From contig NC_030678.2 of the NCBI RefSeq assembly GCF_000004195.4, positions 90,860,404-90,924,403 on the forward strand: a DNA stretch of 64,000 nucleotides, given 5' to 3'. Positions 25,266 to 38,313 of this stretch are shown one piece after another; the first letter of the stretch is position 1, and the number at the start of each line of letters is the position of its first letter. Under the pieces are notes generated by a model that saw only the letters and a program-made list of their open reading frames with translations, did not search any database and had not been told where the DNA came from. The translations under genes and the position numbers were made by a program. The DNA comes from Xenopus tropicalis (Eukaryota; Chordata; Amphibia; Anura; Pipidae).

Positions 25266-25500
25266 TATACACCAGGGCTGGAGCTAGGGGTAGGCAGAAG
25301 AGACTTAGTGCACAACAGTGGGCGGCACTAGGCACATTCCTCCTAGATTACCCCTAGTCCGGGTCCTTTTACCCCCACCATTGTTAGTCGACGCGCTTGC
25401 TGCAATGTGCTCATACATTCAGGGGTGGGGTAGGGGGTGAGGTGGTGGCTGGGTTCCTTAGAGTTCCCATCTGCCTTGGCCTGCCTCTGATATACACTGG
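25266..25500 (+). repeat. diverged repeat with ccagggctggagctag end
   Basis: Begins ccagggctggagctaggggt; its complement occurs at the right end of the block near 51,470. The two appear to be oppositely oriented copies of one GC-rich repeat. Confidence 0.4.
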
Positions 25501-26478
25501 CAAATTGTAGTGGTCTAGCTTTTCTCAGTCAGCTTATTAAAAATGCCGCGTGTGAGGTGCCACAACATCTTGTCATAATTTCAGTAGGGTGGGGGATCTG
25601 CATTACTAGTGCAGAGTGCAATTTTACTCTCTGCACTAGAAGAGCCAAATTCCTAGTTTAATAACCAGATTTTCAGCTCTTAAAGTTCAGCTCTTAAAGT
25701 CTTTTTGGCATCCCTGGTAACGCGCAAAGTGCTGTCTGGCGAAAAATTCCGCTTATCACTATTAGTAACCAAGTCTGGGTCAGGATAATCAACAGATTAT
25801 TTTGTCATTCATATGAGAATCTACTTTTCTTTCACATATTTGTTTCACAATCATTTTATGCCCAATGAAGGGATGTAAAAAGAAAAATCTCCATGAAATG
25901 CTGCTTTTTGTCCAGAAGAGGGAGCTCTGTCACCTTGCTCAGAGTGTCTGGACTTTTTAACATTGCAGTTCATTATCCAAGCTGATCTGCAATGTTATAA
26001 AGGATTACAGTAGTTAATGTGTAAGCCTATAATGGAATCACGATTACATCTCTTTACTTACTTTTCATGGTAAACAGAGGACCAGGTTTTTTTTAGGACA
26101 GAGTTGTGTCTATGCAACCAATCAATATACCGGATGCTTCTGTTCTTTTGGCAACCATTATGAACCCACAAAATACTTTAGAACCATAACGAAGTACAAT
26201 GGGCAAAATTGCAGACCCTGCCAGAAGTGTAGATGGCACAGCAAAACCCTAATTAAAGAGCACTTTCAATCAATCTTCATAGAATACATGAACTTAACCA
26301 ATGTTTTGGGGCCCTAAATTAAATTTGCTGCGGGGCCCAGTAACATCTAGGTATGCCACTGAAAAAGTAGGTTATTTGTCAATTGCCTTGTGGCTTATCA
26401 AATAGAAAAAAACCAGTAGGTTTTAGGTTTTCTAGTAATAGCATCCTCCAGGAGAGTTTTTTATTCCCTGTACCCACC

Positions 26479-26725
26479 TTAAGGGCAGTGGCACACGGGA
26501 GATTAGTTGCCCTTGATAAATCTTTGCTATTGCGGGTGACTACTCTCCCCGACATGCCCTGCCACTGGCAAGAATGTAAACCTATGGTGGGATGGCATAC
26601 ACGTCACTTCGGTTACCGTTCAAGGCCATCCCACCGCCGATTTATATACTTGCCGGTGGGATGGTATTTCTGGGAGATTAGTCGCCCCGCAGGCGACTAG
26701 TCTCCCCGTCTGCCACAGCCCTTAA
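26479..26725. mobile_element. MITE with aagggc...gcccttaa ends
   Basis: Ends ttaagggcagtggcacacgg and ctgccacagcccttaa are complementary. Inside, gggagattagt and gactagtctcccc are complementary, as are the two gggatgg stretches. I recognise it as a common Xenopus palindromic MITE. Confidence 0.75.
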
Positions 26726-27098
26726 TGTCATCAGATCTTATTTGTATTCATCCTTGTGTGAAGTCTCACTCTGAGTGTCAGGAAATGATGGCACCTTATA
26801 CCACTGGTTCTGAAGACAGTGGCTGGGGATTGTTCCTATGCATCATGCCCAGAGTTTTTATTTGTATATAAGGGTTTTGTTAAAATGGTCCAATAGTATT
26901 GGACTACACAAACCATTTCTTTCCAAACATCTCTCAAGGGGTCTCTTTTTTTAATGCATGACAGTGTGCAAATTGCAAAAAAAGACTGCAATCAGGCATT
27001 TCTTTGCACTTTGCACACTGCATAATGCATTGTGTAACTTGCCGCAGTTCTCTGCACTTTAAAAAAAGAGTACATGTGGCATGCCCATTGGATGATTT

Positions 27099-27540
27099 AG
27101 TATGATGTAAAGTAATATTCTGAGATAATTTGCAATTGGTCTTCATTTTTTATCATTTGTAGTTTTTTTATTATTTCAGTTTTTGTTCAGCAGCTCTCCA
27201 GCTTGGAGTTTCAGAAGTTATTTGGTTGCTAGGATCCAAATTACCTTAGTAACTAGGGTGTAGTTTGAATGAGAGACTGATATATGAATAGGAGAGGACC
27301 TGAATGAAAATATAAGTAATATAAAGTAAGAATAACAATTAAAATGTAGCCTCACAGAGCAATCGTTTTTTTTTTTTTTTTTTGCTGCAGGGGTCAGTGA
27401 CTGTTTGAAAGCTGCAAAGAGTTAGAAAAAGAAGGCAAATAATTAAAAAACTATAAAAAAATAAATAAATAATGAAGACTAATTAAAAAGTTGCTTACAA
27501 TTGTCCTTTCTATAACATGCTAAAAGTTAATGTAACCCTT
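27099..27540 (-). mobile_element. partial MITE, aggggttg family, left end lost
   Basis: Contains 'tttagtatgatgtaaag', 'caattggtcttcatttttta', 'ggttgctaggatccaaatta' and 'aaaaagaaggcaaataatt', the interior of the family at 16,795, with an expanded T-run at 27,367-27,383. Confidence 0.65.
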
Positions 27541-27874
27541 TCTTGGCACTTATTTTTGGGCTGTATATAGGCTTAGAACAGAAGATTTGGGTTCCCTTTG
27601 AGATGAAAGGTATTGGGACTGAGATTATAGCGCAGTGCCTCCACCTAGTGGACACTGAGGAGCACACCTCAAGGGGATTTCCACTAGGAAATAATCACAC
27701 ACAGTTTGCAGCAAATATCAACTTTATATAATGAAGTGAAAATTAAATAGCATTAACATGCAAACAGTAATAACCCTGCTTTAGAAACCTGTGGGGTTTT
27801 TGTCACTACTGGCTCAGTCTCTTCCAGAACACAGTCCCACACTCCACTCCTGGAGGGAATACCCTTTCCCAGTT

Positions 27875-28020
27875 CAGTCCTGGCAAAGTCCCTACCCCAG
27901 AGCTCTTTCAGTTTGTCTAGGTAGCGCTACCTTTCCCAAAGTACCTCTCCCTTTGGAATGGCAGTTGCTCCCACGTAGCAGGCACACGAAAAATACCTGC
28001 CCTCATACAAGGGACACACA
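27875..28020 (+). repeat. dispersed repeat shared in inverse with 13,350-13,500
   Basis: Contains 'ggtagcgctacctttcccaa' and 'gctcccacgtagcaggcaca'. The surrounding 27,600-28,480 is GC-richer than its flanks and may be a longer LTR-like element; I could not find its ends. Confidence 0.5.
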
Positions 28021-28494
28021 CAGGAGACTTTTAATACCTTCCTCAGGTGGATCGATCAATCACTTTGAGATCCCAGGATTTTGGCATCTAACCGCAGTGT
28101 AGCAGATCTCTCTTAAAAGCTATAACAGCCATTAAAGCCACTGCTCACTCGATTTCAGTCTCAACTGCTTGCAAACAGGGGATTCCTTTTCCCCAACTTC
28201 ACTAGAGCTGGATGCAGCCTCTAGGGTACTCACTTTACTGGGGCCCTGTGGATCCCAGGCTCAGTGGACTTCCACCTGGGTCAGCAGATGCAGCCAAAGA
28301 GGAAGACCCATCCCCCTGCTAAGCACTATATCAAAGTGCCCAGGGAGTGGTCTCCCAGTTAACCAATAAGACACATAGGCAAACTCTAAACTGATACATG
28401 GGTCTTCGCCCAGTAACAGCACATACCAAGGAAACTTGCAGGGTTTAAAGCCATAGGGACATGTTAACCCTATGGGTTCACCCTAAGGTGAACA

Positions 28495-28815
28495 ATGCCT
28501 GATGTTATTGTACGAATGAAAGTTTTGTACAATATTCGGTGCATGTATGGTGGGAGACGAGGTGTCCAATATCAGCAAACGCCTTGGATATTGATTGTCT
28601 TGTCGATGGGACGGGACTGAAAATTTTGATTTTTTTTTAAGGCGCCCAAACAAAGGCAAACAGATAGTGCTGAATCATCAGATAGGGGGAGAATTCTTTT
28701 GTTTCTACCTGCATATCTGTTGATTCAGCTCTGAACGTTAGCAGAGGGTATGAACAGTCTTTCCTGCAACCAATGGTCACAGGAAAAATCATAATTGTAA
28801 CATGTATCGCCATGG
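28495..28815. mobile_element. degraded relative of the 53,932 MITE
   Basis: Shares tttgtac-atatt, 'gtgcatgtatgg', 'gacgaggtgtc', 'attttgat' and 'gctgaatcat' in the same order as the element at 53,932-54,216. The ends have decayed. Confidence 0.5.
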
Positions 28816-28912
28816 GTGCTTCAGGAGACCTAGCACATTTTTTCTCCTTTGTACTTTGAACTTTTTAGCCCACTTTTGCAAAGAAGCAAAATAGATTAGA
28901 CACTTGCATGCA

Positions 28913-28920
<8 letters not shown>

Positions 28921-28968
<48 letters not shown>
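28921..28968. repeat. (AT)24 microsatellite
   Basis: An uninterrupted AT dinucleotide tract with imperfect extensions on both sides. It accounts for the Tyr-Ile repeat ORFs on both strands, which are not genes. Confidence 0.98.
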
Positions 28969-28969
<1 letters not shown>

Positions 28970-28970
<1 letters not shown>

Positions 28971-31500
28971 TGTATGTGTGTTCCCCGCATCAGGATATAA
29001 TTGTTGAAAAGTCTGAGCTGACACAAAGCAGTACTGTTGCTGATGCAGAAGGACTACTGTACTCCACTGTACTCCAACACTACTGCTAGGAAAGTTAGGA
29101 CAGGTATAATGAATGCCATGAAACAACAGGCAAAATGTTCTCTATTCACAAAATAGCTCAATTTTTGTGTTTTTATCACAAAAGGAAGATTTCTATAAAA
29201 CCTGTGAGACAAATGCAAGTATCATACTGGCACACAATAATAAGGTGTAGGAAATTCCCCACTATAAAAAGGGAATTTACTGAATAACAAGAATCTTTAG
29301 GAGGTTCTCTTTCTGGAATCATGCAAAATCAGTTAAGAGAAACTCGTGACCTTCCAGCTTTTGACAATACTGGAAACTGGATGTCTATACAGCTGGAGGG
29401 TCACAACTTTTATTTTTTATATCATTCTACCATTTATCCAGAGTTGCAAGAATATTTAGACCTCAGCAGCACATAGTATCAGTTTCTAAAGGATCCCATT
29501 TGGAGCAAGGTAGCTGTAAATTACCTTTAGGCAGGAATTAGATGTAAGGCCTACATCACATAAGCACCATGATAAAGTCACTAGACGTGCCCTGCAATGT
29601 CTCCATGTGGCTGCAGTTACTGCAGCTACTGCTTTTGATCCTCTTGTGGGGCCCGATTCGGCAGCTCTAACCTACACAAACTTGTCCTCTGCAATGTGAA
29701 ATGTGCCAGTGATTCACAAGTGTGTGATGAAGCATGCAAAACATTGTTGTCTTGGCTGAATGAAAGCCAATTTGCTACATTGTTTCAACAGCCAGGACAA
29801 GCTATACAGAACATAGAAATGGCAGATACTTTTTTCAATCATAAAAACATTTGCAAATAATTTTAAGATCATTTTAAATTGATAATTAATGTATTTGGCT
29901 TAGAATTAAATATTCTTTCATCATGCAAAATGTACATTTTCATTAGCTTGGAGTTCCCTTAAAAAAATCTTTGACTGCTTTTTTTGTATCTTCCATATGG
30001 CACTTTCTGTGACTATTCTGGTGGACTCCGAGGCACAAAAATAGGCATTGACATAATGCAAAATATTAGTTGCAAGAGAGAGACAGATTTAACTGTAAAG
30101 TATATAAGCAGGAGGATAGCATTATAAGCTGAGAACTAGTGTAACACAGTGCTGCAATAAACATTAACATTTGGCTTTTGTCTCCCTTATGGCCATGTTA
30201 AATGTAATGACACCTTAAGGCTGTACTGTGTTATGTTGTCAATGTATTGGGCAGGTCCATCCTACAACATGTTGCAGGGTTCATTATCATAAGTTATTGA
30301 TATTTTTCTGAATAAGTCTGTGGTGCCTCTGAACAGAATGTGGGCAATAAAATTCTCTTGGAGGGTCACATGTGGTTTAAGTATCTCCAGCTAGACAACC
30401 TTACCCCTGGGCTATAGCCAGGGGATTGGAAGACAAGGGAAGTCAATGACAGTAAATACAGAATGTGGGTAAAATTACTGTTGGTAATGTGTGGAAGCAT
30501 TACTGGGCAATAGCAGTGATTTTGTGACTTACTCAAGGTCAGTTCCCTGTAATTATAATGGAAAGTAAACTACAACAATTTTCTTTGCTTTGCTTTAAGT
30601 TTTCCAAAGAAAAGACAAAATGATTGGCAATCACCTGACATAACATAAACCTAACTAATGATGTGATTGTTTGATGTGTTTACAAAACATTTTTAAAATT
30701 TTGTACACTATTTATTAGTAGCAGATATGTCTTGGAGTGTGGAAGGAAACTGGAGTACCTGAAGAAAACTCATGCCAGCATGGAAAGAGAATCAGGCCCT
30801 ATGTCTTACTCCTACCATATCACACACAGTCAATGGTAGTCAAAGGGGGTGATACTGGATGCTTTTCAGAAGGCTAAAAAACAATATATGCCATCAGCCT
30901 CAAGGCTGCCATAAACTCTACATACAGTATTGTGGGTCTGTAGGACCACTTTTGTTCTGTTAGTTTAGGCCAATAGTCTGAGTGACAAGAACAGCAGCTA
31001 GAACAATGGCTGACATTGTGTATGAGCAGATTACTTTTTCAAAGTTGTCCTATAGACAATTTGACCATTAATAGTACACAAATAATGGTTGGAAACATCT
31101 AGGCAGCATACATATACCAAATTTTTTTCATATGATTTTATTGGTATGTTGGTATACATGAATGGCCAGCTTTAGGCTCTGTACACACAGGCATTTCAGA
31201 CTGTGCAGTTTTATGCATTTCATCACTTGGCCATGCAAAAGTAATAACTGGACTTTCTGAGTAACAATGTAAATGTTTCACAACTCATCTTCAGATCAAC
31301 TCAGAGGCAATCCAGTCCAGACTGGTGCCTAAGGCGGCACCAGACAAAAATACATTCCTGTGCCACATTTATGGGTACATACCCACAGCACAGAATTAAA
31401 TGAATTGATTGCTCCAACCTTGCAGAACACATAAAACTGCACTGCATAAAAAATGCATTAAGAAACACCTGTTTGTACAGAGCCTAATAATATGAACTCC
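28970..31500. other. intergenic, unrecognised
   Basis: About 2.5 kb without recognised repeats or exons. A compact AT-rich block at 29,820-29,960 has homeodomain-like TAATTA/ATTAAT and an octamer-like atgcaaaat; no functional claim. Confidence 0.5.
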
Positions 31501-31502
31501 TT

Positions 31503-31798
31503 AGGGCTCTTACACATGTGCGATTTGCCATGTGTTCCCCTGCTGTGAATCTCTCCTGTGTTTCAAGGCAGGGGAATGCAGGACGAAATGCAGCACATTC
31601 TTACGGATCGGATTGTACTCACTCAGGTGAATACAACTTGATGCATTGCACCTATGTTCTGCGCTTGCATGCGCATGAGTAAGTATAACCAGATCTGTAA
31701 GAATGAGCTGCATTTCGGCCTGTGTTCCTTTGCAGTGGAATGCAGAAGAGATGCAGTGCAGAAAAATTTAGCGGCAAAACGCCTGTGTGTAAGAGCCA
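31503..31798. mobile_element. MITE with agggctcttacaca ends
   Basis: Ends agggctcttacacatgtg and tgtgtgtaagagcc are inverted. An internal palindrome pairs 'gaaatgcagc...ttcttacgg' with 'gtaagaatgagctgcattt'. No clear target duplication remains. Confidence 0.65.
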
Positions 31799-32862
31799 TA
31801 CAGCACCGATGATATCACATGAAACCTCGTGTATGGCAGCTTATGTCTTCTCAAAGACTTGCCCAAACCCTACATGCTTAGAGAACCAACAAAGATAAAA
31901 ATTTAATTATTTAAATTCAAATTACAGCAGACTAATATAGAAAATGTAATGTATTGTTTTCATCATTGTACTGAGGCTGTTTGCTGATCTGCACTAGCCA
32001 GCACCAAATGCTTCAACCCATTGTACTATGCATTCTAGGGGATTAGAACAGTATAGCCTAGGGTTGTATTTGGATCTAGCAGTCCAGTCAATAGGGTGTT
32101 TTTTAACGGGAGCTCAAACCACTGTATATAGTGTATACAAAGACACAATAGAAGGTGCCCAAGGACAGGGAAAAGGTGAAAAGACTATGCATGATGAAAC
32201 ATTTTGAGCCATATGGAATGTAGGCAGCAGCTGACAAAGTGAAATACAACTCAAAACAATTCAGCACACAGATTAGCATAACACAGTGGGCACTAAAACA
32301 AGTTTTTGTTTTTTTGCCACTTCACACAAACACTTTTCTCAGCACCATTTGATAGTGGGCACTGTGAAAAACAGAACTAATTGGCTTACAGGCCTACAAT
32401 GCCAATGTAGCTCAAGCAGCGGAATAAGGGCTGAAAGTGTCTGGAGCTTTAATCTAAAACAGGCCTATTTAAAAAGACTTGAATAAAAACCTAATAAAGA
32501 ATAATATGTGGGAAGCAGAATGCACCTACATTTACAAATTTCGATACATGCACTTTGGCTTAGAGGTGAATAATGTACATTCAAATCGGACTGTCCTGGT
32601 CTTAGACTAGCCATACATCTATTTATTTTCTGTATGATTATAGCATGCTGGCAATCCTGACCGATATCCATATACCATGTATATTGGCTGGTTTGTAAAT
32701 GTACCATATCTGCCAGTGTATAGTACATCTACAGATCAGGAAGCCAGTAAATAGGAACTGGAACGGCAACCTGCTGTTCTGATCGCTTCCCCACTAAAGC
32801 TGCGGGTTCCAACCTGCCCAGTTACGCTAACAGTCAGTATTCCCAATAGGTTGCTACCCTAA

Positions 32863-33196
32863 GGGGCCGATTCATTAAAACACAAGTTCGAATCCCGAAT
32901 GGGAAAAATTCAGATTGGATACGATCATTTCTGAAGATCGCAAATATCACGAAAATGCTTACGAAAAAATCATATTAGTCATGATAATATCGTATTGGCG
33001 ATCTGAAAGTCACAAAATTTTCATACTGAACGATTGTAAACAGCGGCAGAACCTTTCCGAAATTTTTTGCACAAGCGTACGAAAAAGTTGTGCAGGCGTA
33101 CGACAAAGTCGCACAAGCGCGGAAAAAAACGGTGAAAATACGTTCGGAGCGTTCGAATGAACGCTCCGAGCATTCGTGTCTTAATAAATCTCCCCC
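32863..33196. mobile_element. PIF/Harbinger-like MITE (TAA duplication), same family as 13,692
   Basis: Flanked by TAA (32,860-32,862 and 33,197-33,199); ends ggggccgattcattaa and ttaataaatctccccc. The interior has the same tacgaaaaagt style units, plus a short palindrome ttcggagcgttcgaatgaac near 33,142. Confidence 0.75.
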
Positions 33197-34069
33197 TAAG
33201 AGTAAATAACAAAAGTTCTTTTGGTTGTGTAGGTGTCATGTACTGGGCCCTAAAGTGAAAAAACATAAAATCTAAATACATGCAAAAAATCTTTTTAATG
33301 TTCTTCCCTCCCATATAGAGCCATAAAATTGAATGGTACCAATTACTTCATGAGAGGCTGTATGGATAAAGGGGATATATTGTGTGAAAAAACAATATTG
33401 TACCATTGAATTGTAATCATCTAAATATAGAAGAAATGTGCTTTAATAAGTAGTGCTTTGGACTGATTTATTGAAAATTTCTCAAAAAACCCTAATAGCC
33501 CCACCCCTCTTATTAAAGACTTCTGAATGCACTTTATGGCAACAGCACAGTTGCACATGGTTACATAAAGAGGAGTAAAGGGGCGGAAAAGGTTTTGGAC
33601 CTTTTTTTTTTGCTCCATTTTATTATTGCACAGACGGAGTTACTGCATCTCAACCTATGTCAATGAACAGTCATAAAAAATTCAGCCGACAGGGTAATCT
33701 AGTTCAGAGTCTCATTCTCACGGTTCTCTGCTAATTTACATGTGCCAGACTTCCTTAAATATGCTAATTCGTTCACTGTTGTTCACACTGGGAAATGAAC
33801 ATGGCAATAACTATTCCATATGGCCGGTAAATTCAAACAAATTTTAGGATGTCAAGTAGTCTAGATGTGAGGCCATGCTCCAACTTGGGGGTGCCTAACA
33901 TTTTGGATTCACAGTGCACGCAACAAAGCCATGGCCACATACATACATGCTAGGCCACGTCAGCCAATAAATGGATAGAGTTCTGTCTTTTGCTTCCACA
34001 CTTCTTCCTTTTACTGTTAGAGCTGCATTATTCTGGTCATGTCATCTCTGAGGGAGCACCCAGCCCATT

Positions 34070-35215
34070 ACTAAATACTATCAGTTTGTGCGTGGTTTTA
34101 TGCATAACAGATCTTACCAGACTAATTTAATTGCCTTTTATGAGGAGGTGAGCGGGAAACTCAATGCTGGAATGGCAATGGATATCATCTACTTGGACTT
34201 TGCTCAAGCGTTTGATATAATACTGCACATAAAGTTAATGATAAAATTGAGGAATATTGGCCTAGAACATAATATTTGTAATTGGATAGAGAACTGGCTG
34301 AAGGATAGATTACAAAGAGTGGTGGTAAATGGAACATTTTCTAATTAGACCAGTGTTGTTAGTGGAGTACCGCAGGGGTCAGTCCTTGGTCCTTTGCTTT
34401 TTAACTTGTTTATTAATGACCTGGAGGTGGGCATAGACAGTACTGTTTCTATTTTTGCTGACGACTTTGCAGAGTGATTTGACTAAATTGGAAAACTGGG
34501 CAGCAGTATAAATAATAATTGAGTAGGATCTAAGGATATTTGTTGATAACAAGTTGTCCTATTCCAGGCAATGCAATTCAGTGAATACTAAAACAAATAA
34601 AATGCTGTCTTGAATAAAAAGGGTATTGATTCAAAGGATGAAAATATAATTTTGCCTCTTTATAGGTCTCTGGTAAGGCCTCACCTTGAGTATGCAGTGC
34701 AGTTTTGGGCTCCAGTCTGTAAGAAGGATATTAATCAGCTGGAGAGGGGAAGAGTTAAACTATGAGGTTAGACTGTCAAGGTTGGGGTTGTTTTCTCTGG
34801 AAAAAAGGCGCTTGCGAGGGGACAATTATTATTATGTACAAGTACATTAAAAGGGATTATAGACAGATAGGGGATGCTCTTTTTCCCCCCACCTTTAGAT
34901 AAGGAAAGGAACTTTCATTTGAAGCAGTGTAGGTGTTTTTTTATGGTGAGGGCAGTGAGGTTGTGGAATGCCCTTCCTAGTAATGTTGTGATGCCATTAA
35001 GAGGGGCTTGGATGATTCTTGAACAAGCACAGGATCCAAGGCTACTGTGATGCTTAAATCTACAATTAGTATTGATGTTGATATACTGTATATACAGTAT
35101 ATCATATACTGGTTATATGTGTATTAATAGGTCAGAATAGGTTTGTGTGTGCTGGGACTTCACTTGCAAGGGTTGAACTTGATGGACTCTTTTTTTTTTC
35201 AGCTCCAGTAACTAA
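34070..35215 (+). pseudogene. decayed CR1-like LINE (reverse transcriptase and 3' end)
   Basis: Residual RT reads YQTNLIAFYEEV, then [53 protein letters not shown] and IFADDF (catalytic F-A-D-D), then [16 protein letters not shown]. Stops at 34,346 and further on, deletions in the thumb region, and a 3' end with 'gttgaacttgatggactc' typical of frog CR1 copies. Non-functional. Confidence 0.8.
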
Positions 35216-35826
35216 ATGGTGGATTAAGGAAACGGATGCAAACGGGCAATATGTACTGATATATATATCCAGTTTGGTGAGTTCCTTTAATAGGTCACTT
35301 AATATAAACTAGCTGTGGTTAAGTATTCATTCAGGGGCTATAGTTTTCCTTTAAGTGACAGAGGTAGTCTCTTTGCCACTATCCCTGATTTTGGTTGTCC
35401 CCACCATGATATCTCCATTCATCTTGTCCTACCAAGTAATTAGAAAGCAGATGCATAAACGTTAAAAAAGGAGACAGGGTCCTTTGCCAGGTCCCCCTCA
35501 CCCTCCAGTATCCCTGCAGGGCAGATTGCAGCTTTGTGTGAAAAGTGCCATTAACTCTTTGTTATCAGTGAATAGGGAATGGGGGGGGGGGGGTCTCTGG
35601 TACGTTGGGGGAGGGATGAACCAGCTGTTCCATTTTAGTGCAGGAATCTGCCTCCTTAAAAACTTCTTTACAAGGAACTGTTTGGGTCCTAGTTGTCAAT
35701 TTACATTGTACCCAGCATGTCAAGTTCCTACGGCCAGTGCATACACTGCTAGACAAATCTCCTAACCATTTATATACCCATTATAAATGCTTACACTCTA
35801 TCACTCTCTGAGAGAGATACGTATAC

Positions 35827-35890
35827 ATACATATGTACACACCACACACAATATATATATATATATTGTGTGTGGTGTGTACATATGTAT
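35827..35890. repeat. 64-bp perfect palindrome in a microsatellite
   Basis: All 32 pairs match, from atacatatgtacacacc to its complement, with (AT)n at the centre. It lies about 300 bp upstream of the inferred mycl promoter. Confidence 0.95.
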
Positions 35891-36099
35891 ATATATATAT
35901 ATATATATATTAATTATGTGGTTAGACTTAAAGTATAATACGGAGTTCAGAATAAGTCAACACACGACTAAAATCTTCCTTGGACTACCGTGGTTAGTTA
36001 TAACCGCAATGGTCTAGAAGCCAGGACTCGTCTGCGTTCCCAGTCTGCTTCTTTGTCTAAGTTACCAATCGTGTGTTGGTACTATAGCTCCCACTCTCA

Positions 36100-36610
36100 G
36101 TGCAGAGGAAAGGTGCATAATAGGGCGGGGCGCAGTGGGCCAGCCCACTGTGGGCGGAGGGGAGGATAAGAGCTGATATAAAGATGTACGGGAACAATGA
36201 ACTCTGCCAGCTTGTGCGTATGCAGGCGAAAGAGAAGCAGGGAGATAGGGGTAAGGAGAAGAAAGAGTGAATGGGAGTTGCACATGGTGTTTTTAGTCAT
36301 ACAGGCGCTACAGAAAGATAAGGGCAGCGCTACTGAGCGTGAACGAAATTTTAGGGAATTACCGGCTAGTGTAAAAGCACAGGGGTGGGTCCCAACGTGT
36401 GTCCTCTGTTGAACTGAATGGAACTGGCTTGGGAGGGGAAGCTGTGGCGGTGATACTTGATTATATGCGGAGGCGTGCTCATAAGTTTCCCTGTGAGGAT
36501 GCTGGTTTGTGGTAGTTCCCTGCGTTTGAGCGGCCGGTAGTTGTGCTGGGAGCCCAGTTGGGAATTTGGCGTGCACCTGCTGTTTCCTCGCATCTTGTTG
36601 CGTTTTCTTT
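36100..36610 (+). promoter_or_regulatory. mycl: probable mycl promoter and noncoding first exon
   Basis: CpG dinucleotides are dense here compared with the flanks. A GC box (gggcggggc) lies at 36,123-36,131, a second GC-rich box (tgggcggagg) at 36,151-36,160, and a TATA-like gatataaag at 36,175-36,183, which would place transcription start near 36,205-36,215. Both GC boxes and the TATA-like element are correctly ordered for a + strand gene whose exon 2 acceptor is 1.6 kb downstream. A GTAAGG at 36,251 could be the exon 1 donor, but several other GT sites compete, so the exon end is not called. The assignment is inferred from composition and position. Confidence 0.6.
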
Positions 36611-37841
36611 CCGTTCCACTAGGACACCTCCTTTTGTGGACTTTCCTCAGGAGACAAAGAGCTGGAAGCTGTGGTCCTCCTATTTGTTTACTCCTCGTGT
36701 ATGGATTTCTCTTACCTTTTGTGGACCCGTCCCCTCATATTGCTGGCTACCCTAGGGAACCACTTCCTACACCCTCAGAATTTCTTTAGTTTTACACACA
36801 TTTTAAATGAAGGTGCTGCTCCACTTTTTGCATTGCGCATCCCATCCTCAGAGGTGTACTGTTTACATCCCATTCCTTTCCCCATGTGCTGGTGTGTTCC
36901 TTCCTCTTTTATTGATTTATCTGCTACCTTTTTTTTTTCTTTGCACCCAAATCATGCCCCCCCACTCCAGATGGTGATGATCTCTTTGATGTATACCTGT
37001 TTGTCCCCCAATGTGTGGCTAGTTGCTGTTAACCTTGGTTTTACTAGCTAAGAAGACCAGGGTGCTTTAACTTTTTCCTCAAGGGGATACAAGGGTAATA
37101 GCCTTGTTTTTCCTGAAAACAAATACATCCTCTTCAATTGGTCTCTGGATATCCAAAGGTCCAACTTATAAAAGACCCCAAAGTACCAAAGGTTTCTTAT
37201 GCTCAGCGTCTCTTCCTCACTGTGTATCGCAAACACACCCCATTCTGGTTACCTCCTAGGTGCTCTTCCCTCTTGTAAATGCCTACTTGCTAATCTATTC
37301 ACTACTTCCACTACCAATTGTTCTGCTTCCTCCTTTGTCCAGTAATACACTCGTTTTCACACTACCCATAGTTGTCCCTCTTACTCCTCCCATTATCCCT
37401 CTTCACTGTTACGGCTGTCATCTTTCCGTAATTTCTATTGACAAACATAATCTTAAATCAAGTCTGCTTGATCTGATTTCCTGCATCTTTCTTACTATCA
37501 AAAATGTATCCTGGACTCTTGCTAAATGTAAATCAGGGCTGTCCAGCTTTTCCAAAAGTTAGGCCTATTTGATTTTACCCAGCCTTTTGACATAATTATT
37601 TTAAAATGGCAGACAGAGGTGAAGTAATTGAGCAAACAGGTGACAAACTTTTATTATCAAGTGTTTTTGAAGTACCAACATACTCTTTAGTGCTGTATAA
37701 TAGAATGGTGTGCACAACGAACAGATAACCAATTTACCAATGCTGCGCTAAAGAGGGTCCTTCTGATTTTTTTTTACAGTTTGTTTTTCTTGCATATGTT
37801 CAACCTTTAATACAAAACACTGTTTCTTTGTCTTCAGAACA

Positions 37842-38313
37842 ATGGATTTTGGCTCCTGTAATAATCATTATTTCTATGATGTGGATATGAAGGAGGACTT
37901 TTATCGCTGCATTGCTCCAAGTGAAGACATATGGAAGAAGTTTGAGCTTGTGCCTGGCTTTCCTCTATCACCTGGGGGATGCCCAGGTGGTGGTGGAACA
38001 GACTGGGGAGCAGAACTAATGGATTTAGGGTGGGAGTCTCCTATGAAGTTAACTGGGTTAAGTTCTGTAGTCCTCCTGAGAGACTGCATGTGGAGTGGCT
38101 TCTCTACCCGAGAGAGACTAGAAAAGGTAATCCATGAGCGGCTGTCTACTGGGTCTCCTCGAGCAACAAATGCCCAAAAACCTGTAGCAGATAATGAAAA
38201 CTCAGAACCTGGAGTAGACTCTATAGAACAGAATGCCACGCCTTTGGTTGTGCCGACACCCATTCCAGAAAAAGTACCCAATTCTTCTGGATCTGAGAGC
38301 ACCAGTGATTCAG
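37842..38313 (+). CDS. mycl: mycl coding exon 2
   Basis: This exon encodes residues 1-157 plus the first base of codon 158, so it carries Myc boxes 1 and 2 and the Ser/Asp-rich linker. The splice acceptor is a pyrimidine-rich tract ending in cttcag at 37,837. The donor is CAG|GTGAGC at 38,313/38,314. Without splicing the frame stays open to a TGA at 38,469-38,471 (see findings). Confidence 0.96.

Noticed and set aside
28896..29126. Tyr-Ile repeat peptides on both strands
   Set aside because: They are translations of an (AT)n microsatellite.
32880..32900. tRNA B-box-like text (agttcgaatccc)
   Set aside because: No matching A-box or cloverleaf; it lies in the terminal region of a MITE.
34088..34348. 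Reverse transcriptase ORF as a possible functional or domesticated gene
   Set aside because: Stops and deletions interrupt the domain downstream, and the 3' end is an ordinary CR1 tail.
36097..36576. 159-codon ORF on the minus strand over the CpG-rich block
   Set aside because: It overlaps the likely mycl promoter, has no recognisable domain, and is explained by GC-rich sequence with few stops.
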